Positions 40,294-49,293 of a stretch of 58,781 bases of DNA are shown here, in pieces. A program made the position numbers and the translations under genes. The DNA comes from Streptomyces sp. ADI95-17 (GTDB lineage: Bacteria > Actinomycetota > Actinomycetes > Streptomycetales > Streptomycetaceae): positions 56,997-115,777 of the forward strand of contig NZ_ML123044.1 in assembly GCF_003846175.1 (NCBI RefSeq), read 5' to 3'. The notes beneath the pieces are model-generated. The model saw only the letters and a program-made list of their open reading frames with translations. It had not been told where the DNA came from and did not search any database. The first letter of the stretch is position 1, and the number at the start of each line of letters is the position of its first letter.

Positions 40294-41319
40294 TCAGGGG
40301 CGGGCGGGCAGGACCACGGTCTCGGCCGCGTCGAAGCCGGCCCCGACCGTCGCACCCTCCTCGGGCGCGTCCCGCAGCGCGCACTCCGCCTCCAGCTCCG
40401 GACCGCCGTCCGGCACCAGCCGCACGGCGACGTGATTGCCCCGGAACGTGCGCGTCCCGACCACACAGCGCAGCCCCTGGTCCGGGGCGCCGATCCGGAC
40501 CCCGGCAGGGCGCACCAGCAGATCGCACGCCCCCTGCGGCGAGCCCCCGGGCACCGGCACCTTGCCCCACACCGTGTCGGCGACGGTGCCGCTCACCGTC
40601 GCCCCGACCACGTTGTCGAAGCCGAGGAACCGGGCGACGAAGGCGGAGGCGGGCCGCTGCCAGACCTCCAGCGGGGTGCCCACCTGGGCGATCCGACCGT
40701 CCCGCATCACCACCACCCGGTCGGCCAGCGCGAACGCCTCTCCCTGGTCGTGGGTGACGGCCAGCACCGTGGTACCCAAGCGGCCGAAGAGCGTGCGCAG
40801 TTCGACGACGAGCCGCTCGCGCAGACCGCGGTCGAGCTGGCCGAGCGGCTCGTCCAGCATCAGCAGCTTGGGGCTCGGGGCGAGGGCCCGCGCGAGGGCG
40901 ACGCGCTGCTGCTCACCGCCGGACAGGGCGGCGACGGCGCGGCGTTCGGCGCCGGGCAGGCCCACCAGGTCGAGGAGTTCGCCGACCCTGCGCTCCTGGT
41001 CGCGGCGCGACACCCCGCGTATCCGCAGCCCGAAGGCCACGTTGGCGCCGACATCGCGGTGCGGGAAGAGCTGGTGGTCCTGGAACATCAGACCGAGACC
41101 GCGCCGGTGCACCGGTACGCCGGCCTGGTCCGCGCCGTCCAGCAGCACCCGGCCGTCGTCCGGCGGGTGCAGTCCGGCGACCACCCGCAGCAGGGTGGAC
41201 TTGCCGCTTCCGCTCGGCCCGAGCACGCACACGATCTCGTGCTCGGCGACCTTCAGGTCCACCGCGTCGAGCGCCGCCCGCTCGCCGAAGCGAACCGTGG
41301 CCGATTCCAGTGTCAGCAT
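40294..41319 (-). CDS. thiQ: ABC transporter ATPase, thiamine-type (ThiQ-like)
   Basis: A 341-aa importer ATPase. Walker A GPSGSGKS is at 34-41, the signature is ALSGGEQQRV and Walker B LLMLDEPLGQLD. A C-terminal TOBE-like domain of about 110 residues makes it longer than enterobacterial ThiQ (about 230 aa), more like iron-transporter ATPases. It lies 2 nt after the permease gene in an operon under a TPP riboswitch, which argues for thiamine or a precursor as substrate. Confidence 0.87.
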   Translation of the reverse strand: MLTLESATVRFGERAALDAVDLKVAEHEIVCVLGPSGSGKSTLLRVVAGLHPPDDGRVLLDGADQAGVPVHRRGLGLMFQDHQLFPHRDVGANVAFGLRIRGVSRRDQERRVGELLDLVGLPGAERRAVAALSGGEQQRVALARALAPSPKLLMLDEPLGQLDRGLRERLVVELRTLFGRLGTTVLAVTHDQGEAFALADRVVVMRDGRIAQVGTPLEVWQRPASAFVARFLGFDNVVGATVSGTVADTVWGKVPVPGGSPQGACDLLVRPAGVRIGAPDQGLRCVVGTRTFRGNHVAVRLVPDGGPELEAECALRDAPEEGATVGAGFDAAETVVLPARP

Positions 41320-41321
41320 TT

Positions 41322-43091
41322 CTAGAACTCCCCGGACCGGTCCGTGCGGATACGTTCGAGCAGCAGCAGCGAGACGGCGCAGACCACCATCAGGATGGTG
41401 CTCAGGGCCATCGCCTGGCCGTAGTTGAGCTCCCCGGCCCGCCCCAGCAGCCGGGCCACGGCGACCGGCAGCGTCGGGCGGTCGGGCCGGGCGATGAACA
41501 CCGTCGCACCGAACTCACCGAGCGAGACGGCGAACGCGAAACCGGCCGCGACCAGCAACGCCCGCCGCACCAGCGGCAGATCGACCTCCCGCCAGGCCCG
41601 CAGCGGCGAGGCGCCGAGCACCGCGGCCGCCTCCCTCAGCCGGCCGTCCACCGCGCGCAGGACCGGCAGCATGGTCCGTACGACGAACGGCACGCCGACC
41701 AGTGCCTGGGCGAGCGGCACCAGGATCCAGGAGGTCCGCAGGTCCAGCGGCGGCTTGTCCAGGGTGATCAGGAAACCGAAGCCGACGGTGACCGCGGACA
41801 CCCCGAGCGGCAGCATCAGCAGCGCGTCGAAGCCGCGCACCAGCCGTCCGGCGCGCCGGGTCAGCGCCGCGGCGGCGAGCCCGCCGACGACCAGCGCGAT
41901 GACCGTCGCGACCAGCGCGTACTGCACGGAGTTCCAGATCGCTTCGAGCGGCGCGACCAGGAACGTGCCGCCGCCCGCGTCCACGGACCCCAGCGCACGG
42001 TAGAAGTCGAGGCCGTGGCCGCCGGTGGTGTCCACGGAGCGCTCGACCAGCACCCCGAGCGGCAGCAGGATCAGCAGCAGCACGGTCAGCAGCACCCCGC
42101 AGAGCAGCGCCCACTGCCCGGCGCCGCGCGGCCTGCGGGCGGTCTGCGCGGGATCGACCAGCTTCAGCGCGGTCTCCCTGCGCCGTACGGTCCACGCGTG
42201 CACGGCGAGGATCGCGCCGACCGCGGCGAACTGCACCAGCGTCAGCACGGCGGCCGTCGGCAGGGCGAGCAGCTGCGCGGTCTGCCGGTAGATCTCCACT
42301 TCGAGGGTGGCGTAACCGGGACCGCCGAGGATCTGTACGACCCCGAAGGAGGTGAAGGTGAAGAGGAAGACCATCAGCGCGGCGGCGGCCACCGCGGGTG
42401 CCAGGGCCGGCAGGGTGACCCGCCGCCAGGCGGCGAACCGTCCCGCGCCGAGCACCCTGGCGGCCTCCTCCTGCCGGGGGTCGAGCTGGGACCACAGGCC
42501 GCCGACCGTCCGAACGACCACCGCGTAGTTGAAGAAGACATGGGCGAGCAGGATCGCCCAGACCGTGGTGTCGAGCCGTACGCCCCAGAGTTCGTCGAGG
42601 AATCCGCCGCGCCCCAGCAGCGCCAGGAAGGCCGTCCCGACGACCACGGTCGGCAGGACGAACGGCACCGTGACGACCGCCCGCAGCAATTGCTTGCCGG
42701 GGAAGTCGAAGCGGGCGAAGACATACGCCCCGGGCAGCGCGATCAGCAGGGTCAGCGCGGTCGAGGCGAGCGCCTGCCAGGTGGTGAACCAGAGGACCTC
42801 GCGGATGTCCGGCCGGGCCAGCACCTCGCCGATCCGGCCGAACTGCCAGACGCCGTCCGCCTTCAGGCCGCGGCCGACGATCGCGGCGACCGGATAGGCG
42901 AAGAACAGCGCGAAGAACGCCACGGGCACGGCCATCAGGCCGAGCCGCACCGCGCTCCCGCGCCGGGCCTTCGCGCGAGCCGTCCCCGGCCCGCGTGTGC
43001 GCTTTCCCGGTCCGCCCGTCCCGCCCGCTTCCGTTCCGCGTACGGGGCTCTTCGTTACTTCACTACGAGCGAGGACCACGACTGGACCCAC
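41322..43091 (-). CDS. thiP: ABC transporter permease, fused double-domain (ThiP-like)
   Basis: A 589-aa permease with about 12 helices formed by two homologous halves, as in ThiP and FbpB. Each half carries an EAA loop (DPRQEEAARVLGAGRFAAW and DGRLREAAAVLGASPLRAW). The start is uncertain: the GTG at 43091 overlaps the thiB stop by 37 nt and no strong ribosome site is visible; GTG 43079 is an alternative. The hydrophilic N-terminal ~50 residues are Gly/Arg-rich. It forms the membrane pore for the thiB product. Confidence 0.88.
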   Translation of the reverse strand: MGPVVVLARSEVTKSPVRGTEAGGTGGPGKRTRGPGTARAKARRGSAVRLGLMAVPVAFFALFFAYPVAAIVGRGLKADGVWQFGRIGEVLARPDIREVLWFTTWQALASTALTLLIALPGAYVFARFDFPGKQLLRAVVTVPFVLPTVVVGTAFLALLGRGGFLDELWGVRLDTTVWAILLAHVFFNYAVVVRTVGGLWSQLDPRQEEAARVLGAGRFAAWRRVTLPALAPAVAAAALMVFLFTFTSFGVVQILGGPGYATLEVEIYRQTAQLLALPTAAVLTLVQFAAVGAILAVHAWTVRRRETALKLVDPAQTARRPRGAGQWALLCGVLLTVLLLILLPLGVLVERSVDTTGGHGLDFYRALGSVDAGGGTFLVAPLEAIWNSVQYALVATVIALVVGGLAAAALTRRAGRLVRGFDALLMLPLGVSAVTVGFGFLITLDKPPLDLRTSWILVPLAQALVGVPFVVRTMLPVLRAVDGRLREAAAVLGASPLRAWREVDLPLVRRALLVAAGFAFAVSLGEFGATVFIARPDRPTLPVAVARLLGRAGELNYGQAMALSTILMVVCAVSLLLLERIRTDRSGEF

Positions 43092-44167
43092 TGCTCACGG
43101 TTCTTGGCGATCTTCTCCGGGGCCACGGTCGTCGGGCTGTCCACCGTCGCCCCGAACTTCGTGAAGAGCTCCGGCAGCGCCGCGTCCTTGGTGACCGGGT
43201 TGACGAACATGTTGAGCGGCATGTCCTCCTGGAACTTCTTGCTGATCAGGAAGTCCAGCAGGGCCTTGCCGCCCGCCTCGTTCTTCGCGCCCTTCAGCAG
43301 ACCGGCGAACTCGATCTGCCGGAAGCAGGTCCCGGTGGCGACGCCGGTCGGTGCGGTCTTCGGCTGCGGCTTCGCGTACAGCACCTCGACGGGCGGGCTG
43401 GAGGCGTACGAGACGACGAGCGGCCGGTCCGCCTTGGCCTTCTTCCCGCCGGCCGATCCGGAGAACTCCTCGTTGTACGCCTGCTCCCAGCCGTCGACGA
43501 CCTTGACGCCGTTGCGCTCCAGCTTCTTCCAGTAGTCCTGGTAGCCCTTCTCGCCGTAGGTGGCGACGGTGCCGAGGAGGAAGCCGAGACCGGGCGACGA
43601 GGTCCCGGCGTTCTCGGTGACGAGCAGGTCCTTGTACGCGGGCTTCGCCAGGTCGTCGAAGGACTGCGGCGGCGCGAGCTTCTTGTCCGCGAAGTACTTC
43701 TTGTCGTAGTTGACGCAGATGTCGCCGGTGTCGACCGGGGTGACCCGGTGCTTGTCGGCGTCGAGCCGGGTGTCCGCCGCGACCCGGTCGATGCCCTTCG
43801 CCTGGTACGGCGTGAAGAGCCCGCTGTCGAGGGCGCGGGAGAGCAGGGTGTTGTCGACGCCGAAGAACACGTCGCCGCGCGGTGAGCCCTTGGTCAGGAT
43901 CTCCTGGTTGAGCGCGACCCCCGCGTCGCCGCTCTTGAGCACCTTGACGGTGTAGCCGGTCTCCTCGGTGAACTCCTTCAGTACGTCCTTGGAGGCGTTG
44001 AAGGAGTCGTGGCTGACGAGGGTCACGGTCTTGGAGCCCGAACCCTTCGTGCCGCCGGAACCGGCGGCCGAGTCGTCGGAGCTCCCGCAGCCGGCGAGTG
44101 CGGTGACGCCGAGCGCGGAGGCGACGGCCGACGCCGCAAGCTGCCTGGTCCTGCGCGTGGTGGTCAT
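43055..44167 (-). CDS. thiB: thiamine-type ABC transporter substrate-binding lipoprotein
   Basis: A 370-aa lipoprotein with a Sec signal and lipobox TALAGC followed by a Ser/Gly-rich linker. The body matches the ThiB/iron-binding group: VTLVSHDSFNASKDVLKEF, GDVFFGVDNTLLSRAL, TPVDTGDICVNYDKKYF and NAGTSSPGLGFLLGT. The ATG at 44167 has GGAGGAAAT upstream. The TPP riboswitch in the leader supports thiamine or a close analogue as ligand. First gene of thiB-thiP-thiQ. Confidence 0.92.
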   Translation of the reverse strand: MTTTRRTRQLAASAVASALGVTALAGCGSSDDSAAGSGGTKGSGSKTVTLVSHDSFNASKDVLKEFTEETGYTVKVLKSGDAGVALNQEILTKGSPRGDVFFGVDNTLLSRALDSGLFTPYQAKGIDRVAADTRLDADKHRVTPVDTGDICVNYDKKYFADKKLAPPQSFDDLAKPAYKDLLVTENAGTSSPGLGFLLGTVATYGEKGYQDYWKKLERNGVKVVDGWEQAYNEEFSGSAGGKKAKADRPLVVSYASSPPVEVLYAKPQPKTAPTGVATGTCFRQIEFAGLLKGAKNEAGGKALLDFLISKKFQEDMPLNMFVNPVTKDAALPELFTKFGATVDSPTTVAPEKIAKNREQWVQSWSSLVVK

Positions 44168-44206
44168 TGTGGATTTCCTCCTGGGTTTTGGCCAGGAAGA
44201 GACGCG

Positions 44207-44233
44207 GCCCTGCCCGCGGGAAGCGGGCAGGGC
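44207..44233 (-). terminator. leader terminator hairpin of the thiB operon (riboswitch expression platform)
   Basis: A perfect 11-bp GC-rich stem (44207-44217 with 44223-44233) with a 5-nt loop lies between the TPP aptamer and the thiB start. The transcript continues into CGUCUCUUCCUGG, a pyrimidine-rich but not pure-U stretch. It is the likely off-state element when TPP is bound. Confidence 0.75.
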
Positions 44234-44253
44234 GCAACAGCATGAGTTGATGA

Positions 44254-44353
44254 CCGAACTTCCTACCCGGAATGACCCGGGCGAGGTTCAGAGGGTCTGC
44301 GGCCGACCTGTCCTCGGTGCCGCACTCTCAGCGCTGTGGCGCTCCCCTGTCGG
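44254..44353 (-). ncRNA. TPP riboswitch (THI element)
   Basis: On the minus strand the leader reads GGGGAGCGC, then CTGAGAGTG (44323-44331), a variable P3 arm, ACCCTCTGAACCT, CCGGGTCATTCCGGG and GTAGGAAG. These are the conserved blocks of the thiamine pyrophosphate aptamer in the correct order. It lies between rlmN and thiB, about 90 nt ahead of thiB, and should turn the transporter operon off when TPP is abundant. Confidence 0.96.
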
Positions 44354-44399
44354 AATATGAAGTTGATTTCGGGCCCAGATTACACGGGCCGTATCCGCC

Positions 44400-45506
44400 T
44401 CAGCGCTCGGCTGCCGCCAGCTGCCCGCAAGCCCCGTCGATCTCCTGACCGCGAGTGTCCCGCACGGTGACCGGCACCCCGTGGGCGGCGATCGCCTCGA
44501 CGAACGCCTTCTCGTCCTCGGGCCGCGAGGCGGTCCACTTGGAACCGGGCGTGGGGTTCAGCGGGATCAGGTTGACGTGCACCCGCTTGCCCTTGAGGAG
44601 CCGACCGAGCCGGTCTCCGCGCCACGCCTGGTCGTTGATGTCGCGGATCAGCGCGTACTCGATGGAGATGCGACGGCCGGACTTCTCCGCGTACTCCCAC
44701 GCGGCGTCCAGCACCTCGCCGACCTTCCAGCGCGTGTTCACGGGTACGAGGGTGTCGCGCAGCTCGTCGTCCGGCGCGTGCAGCGAGACGGCGAGGCGGC
44801 ACTTGAAGCCCTCGTCCGCGAAGCGGAGCATCGCGGGCACCAGGCCCACGGTGGAGACGGTGATCCCGCGCTGCGAGAGCCCCAGCCCGTCCGGCTCCGG
44901 GTCGGTCAGCCGGCGGATCGCGCCGACCACCCGGTTGTAGTTGGCGAGCGGCTCGCCCATGCCCATGAAGACGATGTTGGAGAGCCGCGCCGGACCGCCG
45001 GGGACCTCTCCGTCGCGCAGCGCCCGCATGCCGTCCACGATCTGGTGGACGATCTCGGCGGTCGACAGATTGCGGTCGAGGCCCGCCTGTCCCGTGGCGC
45101 AGAACGGGCAGTTCATCCCGCAGCCGGCCTGCGAGGAGATGCACATCGTGACCCGCTCCGGGTAACGCATCAGGACGGACTCGACGAGCGTCCCGTCGTG
45201 CAGCTTCCACAGGGTCTTGCGGGTGGTGTCGTCGTCGCAGCTGATGTGGCGGACCACCGACATCAGGTCGGGGAACATCGCCTCGGCGAGCTTGGTCCGC
45301 GATCCGGCCGGGATGTTGGTCCATTCCGCCGGGTCGTGCGCGTACCGCGCGAAGTAGTGCTGCGAGAGCTGCTGGGCGCGGAACGGCTTCTCGCCGATCG
45401 CGGCGACTGCTTCCTTGCGCTCGGCGGGCGTGAGGTCGGCGAGATGCCGCGGCGGCTTCTTGGCTCCGCGGGGCGCGACGAAAGTGAGTTCTCCGGGCTT
45501 AGGCAT
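44400..45506 (-). CDS. rlmN: 23S rRNA A2503 / tRNA A37 C2-methyltransferase RlmN
   Basis: A 368-aa radical-SAM enzyme that methylates C2 of adenine 2503 in 23S rRNA. The cluster motif is CGMNCPFC (C129, C133, C136). An [12 protein letters not shown] block at the C-terminus carries the methyl-carrying Cys. The N-terminal HTH-like accessory domain ([17 protein letters not shown]) is present. It follows the cdsA terminator and precedes the TPP riboswitch, so it appears to be a single-gene unit. Confidence 0.96.
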   Translation of the reverse strand: MPKPGELTFVAPRGAKKPPRHLADLTPAERKEAVAAIGEKPFRAQQLSQHYFARYAHDPAEWTNIPAGSRTKLAEAMFPDLMSVVRHISCDDDTTRKTLWKLHDGTLVESVLMRYPERVTMCISSQAGCGMNCPFCATGQAGLDRNLSTAEIVHQIVDGMRALRDGEVPGGPARLSNIVFMGMGEPLANYNRVVGAIRRLTDPEPDGLGLSQRGITVSTVGLVPAMLRFADEGFKCRLAVSLHAPDDELRDTLVPVNTRWKVGEVLDAAWEYAEKSGRRISIEYALIRDINDQAWRGDRLGRLLKGKRVHVNLIPLNPTPGSKWTASRPEDEKAFVEAIAAHGVPVTVRDTRGQEIDGACGQLAAAER

Positions 45507-45535
45507 GGTTCTTCCAGTGTCGCAGACAGAACAGC

Positions 45536-45568
45536 GAGGGCCCGCCGTCCTGTGGACAGCGGGCCCTC
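45536..45568 (-). terminator. terminator of the rpsB-to-cdsA gene run
   Basis: 15-nt arms (45536-45550 with 45554-45568) around a 3-nt loop pair fully in the minus-strand transcript, allowing one G-U pair. It starts 31 nt past the cdsA stop and precedes rlmN. Confidence 0.88.
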
Positions 45569-45599
45569 ACTCGTAAAATCCCAGGTCAGGACCCTGTTC

Positions 45600-46685
45600 T
45601 CAGCCGGAGCCGACGAACAGCACCAGCAGCAGCCAGACCACCGGGGCGGTCGGCAGCAGCGAGTCCAGCCGGTCCATGATGCCGCCGTGTCCCGGCAGCA
45701 GCGTGCCCATGTCCTTGATCCCGAGGTCCCGCTTGATCATCGACTCGCCCAGGTCCCCGAGGGTGGCGCTGGCCGCGACCGCGAGCCCGAGCAGCAGCCC
45801 CTGCCACCAGGAACCGCCGTCGATCAGGAACTGCATGCACAGCGCACCGGCGACCATCGCGAAGGCGACGGCCCCGAACAGGCCCTCCCGGGTCTTTCCG
45901 GGGCTGATCCGCGGCGCCAGCTTGTGCTTCCCGAAGCGCCAGCCGACGGCGTACGCACCCGTGTCGCTGACCACGGTCAGCAGCAGGAAGGTGAGCACCC
46001 GCTGCGGCCCGTCGTCGGCGGTCAGGAGCATCGCGACGAACGTGGCGAGGAACGGCACGTAGAACGCCGCGAACACACCGGCCGTGACGTCCCTGAGGTA
46101 GCCCTCGGGCGGTTCGGTCATCCGCCAGACGAGCACCGCCAGCGCGGTCAGTGCCGTAGCCGCCCAGGCGCCTTCGGCACCCCATGCGTAACCGGCGACG
46201 ACCATCGCCGCGCCACCCACCGCCAGCGGGACGAGCGGCGCCTTGATGCCCTTGCGCTCCTGGAGCCGCGAGGTGAGCTCCCAGAGGCCCACGACGACGG
46301 CGACCACGATCACACCGACGAAGACGTCCTTGACGATGAACAGCGAGGCGACGATGAGGGCGCCGAGCCCCACACCGACCCCTATGGCGGATCGCAGATC
46401 ACGGCCCGCACGTTTCTTCTGCGGGGGCGGCGGCGCGGTGGACATGGGCTCCTGCGGCTTCTCGTCACGGAACAGGGGGCCGCCGCTCAGGCGTCCGGCC
46501 CCCTGGTCCCGGTCATCACGGTCGTCAGCGTCTCTACCTGCGTCGGGATCGTCCGGCACGATGGGCATGGGCCGAGTCTGCTGGGCGTCATGCACATCGT
46601 AAGCAGGACCCGCCGGGGCAGCCCGCATCTCGGGCGCACCCCAGTGGCCGGCTCCCTGCGGGGCGCCCGAGGAAGAGTCGTTCAT
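45600..46685 (-). CDS. cdsA: phosphatidate cytidylyltransferase
   Basis: A 361-aa membrane enzyme that makes CDP-diacylglycerol from CTP and phosphatidate for phospholipid synthesis. A hydrophilic Asp/Pro-rich N-terminal ~95 residues precedes about eight membrane helices. The family signature is near the C-terminus: ATLGDLGESMIKRDLGIKDMGTLLPGHGGIMDRLDS (seen as DLGESMIKRDLGIKD and LPGHGGIMDRLDS). The ATG overlaps the frr stop by one base (TGATG), indicating coupling. The long hydrophilic N-terminus is usual in Streptomyces. Confidence 0.95.
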   Translation of the reverse strand: MNDSSSGAPQGAGHWGAPEMRAAPAGPAYDVHDAQQTRPMPIVPDDPDAGRDADDRDDRDQGAGRLSGGPLFRDEKPQEPMSTAPPPPQKKRAGRDLRSAIGVGVGLGALIVASLFIVKDVFVGVIVVAVVVGLWELTSRLQERKGIKAPLVPLAVGGAAMVVAGYAWGAEGAWAATALTALAVLVWRMTEPPEGYLRDVTAGVFAAFYVPFLATFVAMLLTADDGPQRVLTFLLLTVVSDTGAYAVGWRFGKHKLAPRISPGKTREGLFGAVAFAMVAGALCMQFLIDGGSWWQGLLLGLAVAASATLGDLGESMIKRDLGIKDMGTLLPGHGGIMDRLDSLLPTAPVVWLLLVLFVGSG

Positions 46686-47245
46686 CAGACTTCGAGCAGC
46701 TCGGCTTCCTTGTGCTTCAGCAGCTCGTCGACCTGCGCGACGTACTTCGCGGTGGTGTCGTCGAGCTCCTTCTCGGCACGACGTACCTCGTCCTCGCCCG
46801 ACTCCTTGTCCTTGACCAGCTTGTCGAGGGTCTCCTTGGCCTTGCGGCGCACCGCGCGGATGGAGATCTTGGAGTCCTCGGCCTTGCTCTTGGCGACCTT
46901 GATGTAGTCGCGGCGGCGCTCCTCGGTGAGCTCCGGGAAGGTCACCCGGATGATGTTGCCGTCGTTGCTCGGGTTGACGCCGAGGTCCGAGTCGCGGATG
47001 GCCTGCTCGATGTTGCGCAGCGCGGTCTTGTCGAACGGCGTCACGACGGCCATGCGCGGCTCGGGCACCGAGAACGAGGCGAGCTGGTTGATCGGGGTCA
47101 GCGCGCCGTAGTAGTCGGCGACGATCTTGTTGAACATCGCCGGGTGCGCACGGCCGGTACGGATCGCGGCGAAGTCCTCTTTCGCGACGACTACGGCCTT
47201 CTCCATCTTCTCCTCGGCCTCGAGGAGGGTTTCTTCGATCACCAC
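46685..47245 (-). CDS. frr: ribosome recycling factor
   Basis: A 186-aa RRF that, with EF-G, splits the post-termination ribosome. It has the family's [13 protein letters not shown] and [24 protein letters not shown] blocks and a typical length. The start is GTG (47245) with AGGAGC upstream. It follows pyrH after a 176-nt gap and is coupled to cdsA. Confidence 0.97.
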   Translation of the reverse strand: MVIEETLLEAEEKMEKAVVVAKEDFAAIRTGRAHPAMFNKIVADYYGALTPINQLASFSVPEPRMAVVTPFDKTALRNIEQAIRDSDLGVNPSNDGNIIRVTFPELTEERRRDYIKVAKSKAEDSKISIRAVRRKAKETLDKLVKDKESGEDEVRRAEKELDDTTAKYVAQVDELLKHKEAELLEV

Positions 47246-47359
47246 GTGCTCCTGCGTGTCTTGAGTGGGCCCGTCGTGCTGGGGCCCGGCGGGTCCTGCG
47301 TCGCGTCCTCACCTGCACGGTGTCCGACCGGCAGGCCGTTGTCCATCCTTCGGGGCCGG

Positions 47360-47379
47360 TCCCGGGGGTTTCCCCGGGA
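47360..47379 (-). terminator. short hairpin between pyrH and frr
   Basis: An 8-bp stem (47360-47367 with 47372-47379) with a 4-nt loop in the pyrH-frr gap. It may attenuate rather than stop transcription. Confidence 0.4.
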
Positions 47380-47421
47380 GCCCGGACCTCCCCGTCGTAC
47401 TCCGGGAAGGTCCCCCGGTCC

Positions 47422-48198
47422 TCAGGCCCGGGTGCTCCGGTCACTCACGAGCGTGCCGATCTTCTCACCCTTGACCGCGCGGGCGATATTGCCGGTGGCG
47501 GTCAGCTCGAAGACGAGGATCGGCAGGTCGTTGTCGCGGCAGAGCGTGATGGCGGTGGCGTCGGCGACCTTGAGATCGCGGGCGAGAACCTCGCTGTACT
47601 CGAGCGCGTCGAACTTCACCGCGTCGGGGTTGCTCTTCGGGTCGGAGTCGTAGACCCCGTCCACCCCGTTCTTGCCCATCAGGAGACCTTCGGCGTCGAT
47701 CTCCAGGGCGCGCTGGGCGGCAGTGGTGTCGGTGGAGAAGTACGGCATCCCCATGCCCGCGCCGAAGATGACGACGCGGCCCTTCTCCAGGTGGCGCACG
47801 GCGCGCAGCGGGATGTACGGCTCCGCGACCTGCCCCATGGTGATGGCGGTCTGGACGCGGGAGTCGATGCCTTCCTTCTCCAGGAAGTCCTGGAGCGCCA
47901 GGCAGTTCATGACCGTGCCGAGCATGCCCATGTAGTCGGACCGGGCCCGGTCCATGCCGCGCTGCTGGAGCTCGGCGCCGCGGAAGAAGTTGCCGCCGCC
48001 GATGACGATCGCGATTTCCGCGCCGTCACGGACGACCGCCGCGATTTCCCGGGCAATGGCGTGTACGACGTCGGGGTCGACACCGAGACCCCCGCCGCCG
48101 GCGAACGCCTCTCCGGACAGCTTCAGCATGAAGCGTCCGGCCACCTTGCCGTCGTCGCGCTTGTGGTCACCTTTAGCGGCGTCCGCGCCCTTGTTCAT
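47422..48198 (-). CDS. pyrH: UMP kinase
   Basis: A 258-aa hexameric UMP kinase (amino-acid kinase fold) that phosphorylates UMP to UDP. Segments [25 protein letters not shown] and [15 protein letters not shown] are diagnostic, with the later [16 protein letters not shown]. The ATG at 48198 ([11 protein letters not shown]) has GAGGAG upstream. A hairpin at 48227-48270 sits in its leader. Confidence 0.97.
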   Translation of the reverse strand: MNKGADAAKGDHKRDDGKVAGRFMLKLSGEAFAGGGGLGVDPDVVHAIAREIAAVVRDGAEIAIVIGGGNFFRGAELQQRGMDRARSDYMGMLGTVMNCLALQDFLEKEGIDSRVQTAITMGQVAEPYIPLRAVRHLEKGRVVIFGAGMGMPYFSTDTTAAQRALEIDAEGLLMGKNGVDGVYDSDPKSNPDAVKFDALEYSEVLARDLKVADATAITLCRDNDLPILVFELTATGNIARAVKGEKIGTLVSDRSTRA

Positions 48199-48226
48199 GG
48201 AGATTCTCCTCGTGCACATACGAAGA

Positions 48227-48270
48227 AGGCCATTGCCGGTGGGTCTGGTGTCCCTCAGCGGCAATGGCCT
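48227..48270 (-). terminator. hairpin in the tsf-pyrH gap
   Basis: A perfect 12-bp stem (48227-48238 with 48259-48270) with a 20-nt loop lies 88 nt past tsf and 29 nt before the pyrH start. It probably acts as a partial terminator after the highly expressed rpsB-tsf genes. Confidence 0.72.
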
Positions 48271-48357
48271 CCTCGTCAGATCTGCGGTCGTACGGCGTGA
48301 GTGCGGCCGACGACTGCACTAGACCCTATCGGGGTCCACCGTGTTTCGCGGACGGAC

Positions 48358-49194
48358 TCAGATGCCGACCTTGATGCGCGTGAAGCGCTTCAGGGTGACA
48401 CCGGCCTCGTCCAGAACCTTCTGGACGGACTTCTTGTTGTCCAGCGCGTACGGCTGGCCAAGAAGGGTGGCCTCCTTGAAGAAGCCGTTGACGCGACCCT
48501 CGACGATCTTCGGGAGCGCGGCCTCGGGCTTGCCCTCGGCGCGCGTGGTCTCCTCGGCGACGCGGCGCTCGGCCTCGACGACCTCGGCCGGGACGTCCTC
48601 GCGGGACAGGTACTTCGGGGCGAACGCGGCGATGTGCTGCGCGATGCCCTTGGCCAGCTCGGCGTCGGCCTTGTCCAGCTCGACCAGAACACCGATCTGC
48701 GGCGGCAGGTCGGGCATGGTGCGGTGCATGTACGCGGAGACGTACGCGCCGGAGAACTGCGCGAAGCGGTCCAGGACGATCTTCTCGCCGAGGTTGGCGT
48801 TGGCCTCGTCGACGTACGCCTGGACGGTCTTGCCGGCCTCGATCTCGGAGGCGAGCAGCGCCTCCAGGTCGGCCGGGGAGGTCGCGGCGACGTGGGCGGC
48901 GAGCGTGTTGGCGACGGCCTGGAACTTCTCGCCCTTGGCGACGAAGTCCGTCTCGCACTTCAGCTCCAGCAGAACACCGGACGTCTGGTCCTCGGAGATG
49001 AGGGAGACGACGGCGCCGTTCTCGGCAGAACGGCCCTCGCGCTTGGCGACGCCCTTCTGACCCTTGATACGGAGCGCCTCGACGGCCTTGTCGACGTTGC
49101 CGTCGGCCTCGTCGAGCGCCTTCTTGCAGTCCATCATGCCGGCGCCGGTCAGCTCGCGGAGCTTCTTGACGTCAGCGGCGGTGTAGTTCGCCAT
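48358..49194 (-). CDS. tsf: elongation factor Ts
   Basis: A 278-aa guanine-nucleotide exchange factor for EF-Tu. It has the N-terminal UBA-like domain (KKLRELTGAGMMDCKKAL), the EF-Tu contact region (LELKCETDFVA) and the C-terminal core. Length and motifs are normal. It follows rpsB, as in most bacteria, after a hairpin. Confidence 0.98.
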   Translation of the reverse strand: MANYTAADVKKLRELTGAGMMDCKKALDEADGNVDKAVEALRIKGQKGVAKREGRSAENGAVVSLISEDQTSGVLLELKCETDFVAKGEKFQAVANTLAAHVAATSPADLEALLASEIEAGKTVQAYVDEANANLGEKIVLDRFAQFSGAYVSAYMHRTMPDLPPQIGVLVELDKADAELAKGIAQHIAAFAPKYLSREDVPAEVVEAERRVAEETTRAEGKPEAALPKIVEGRVNGFFKEATLLGQPYALDNKKSVQKVLDEAGVTLKRFTRIKVGI

Positions 49195-49239
49195 GAGTCT
49201 GTGTTTCTCTCTCGAAGTCTGAAAGATCTACGGGTGAAC

Positions 49240-49273
49240 GGCGGGGGCGGTGCTTGTGGCACCGGCCCCCGCC
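49240..49273 (-). terminator. hairpin in the rpsB-tsf gap
   Basis: A 14-bp stem with one bulged G (49240-49253 with 49259-49273) and a 5-nt loop lies 21 nt past the rpsB stop. It is positioned to lower tsf transcription relative to rpsB or to stabilise the rpsB mRNA 3' end. Confidence 0.75.
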
Positions 49274-49293
49274 GTCATCAGCCGTGACGGGTG

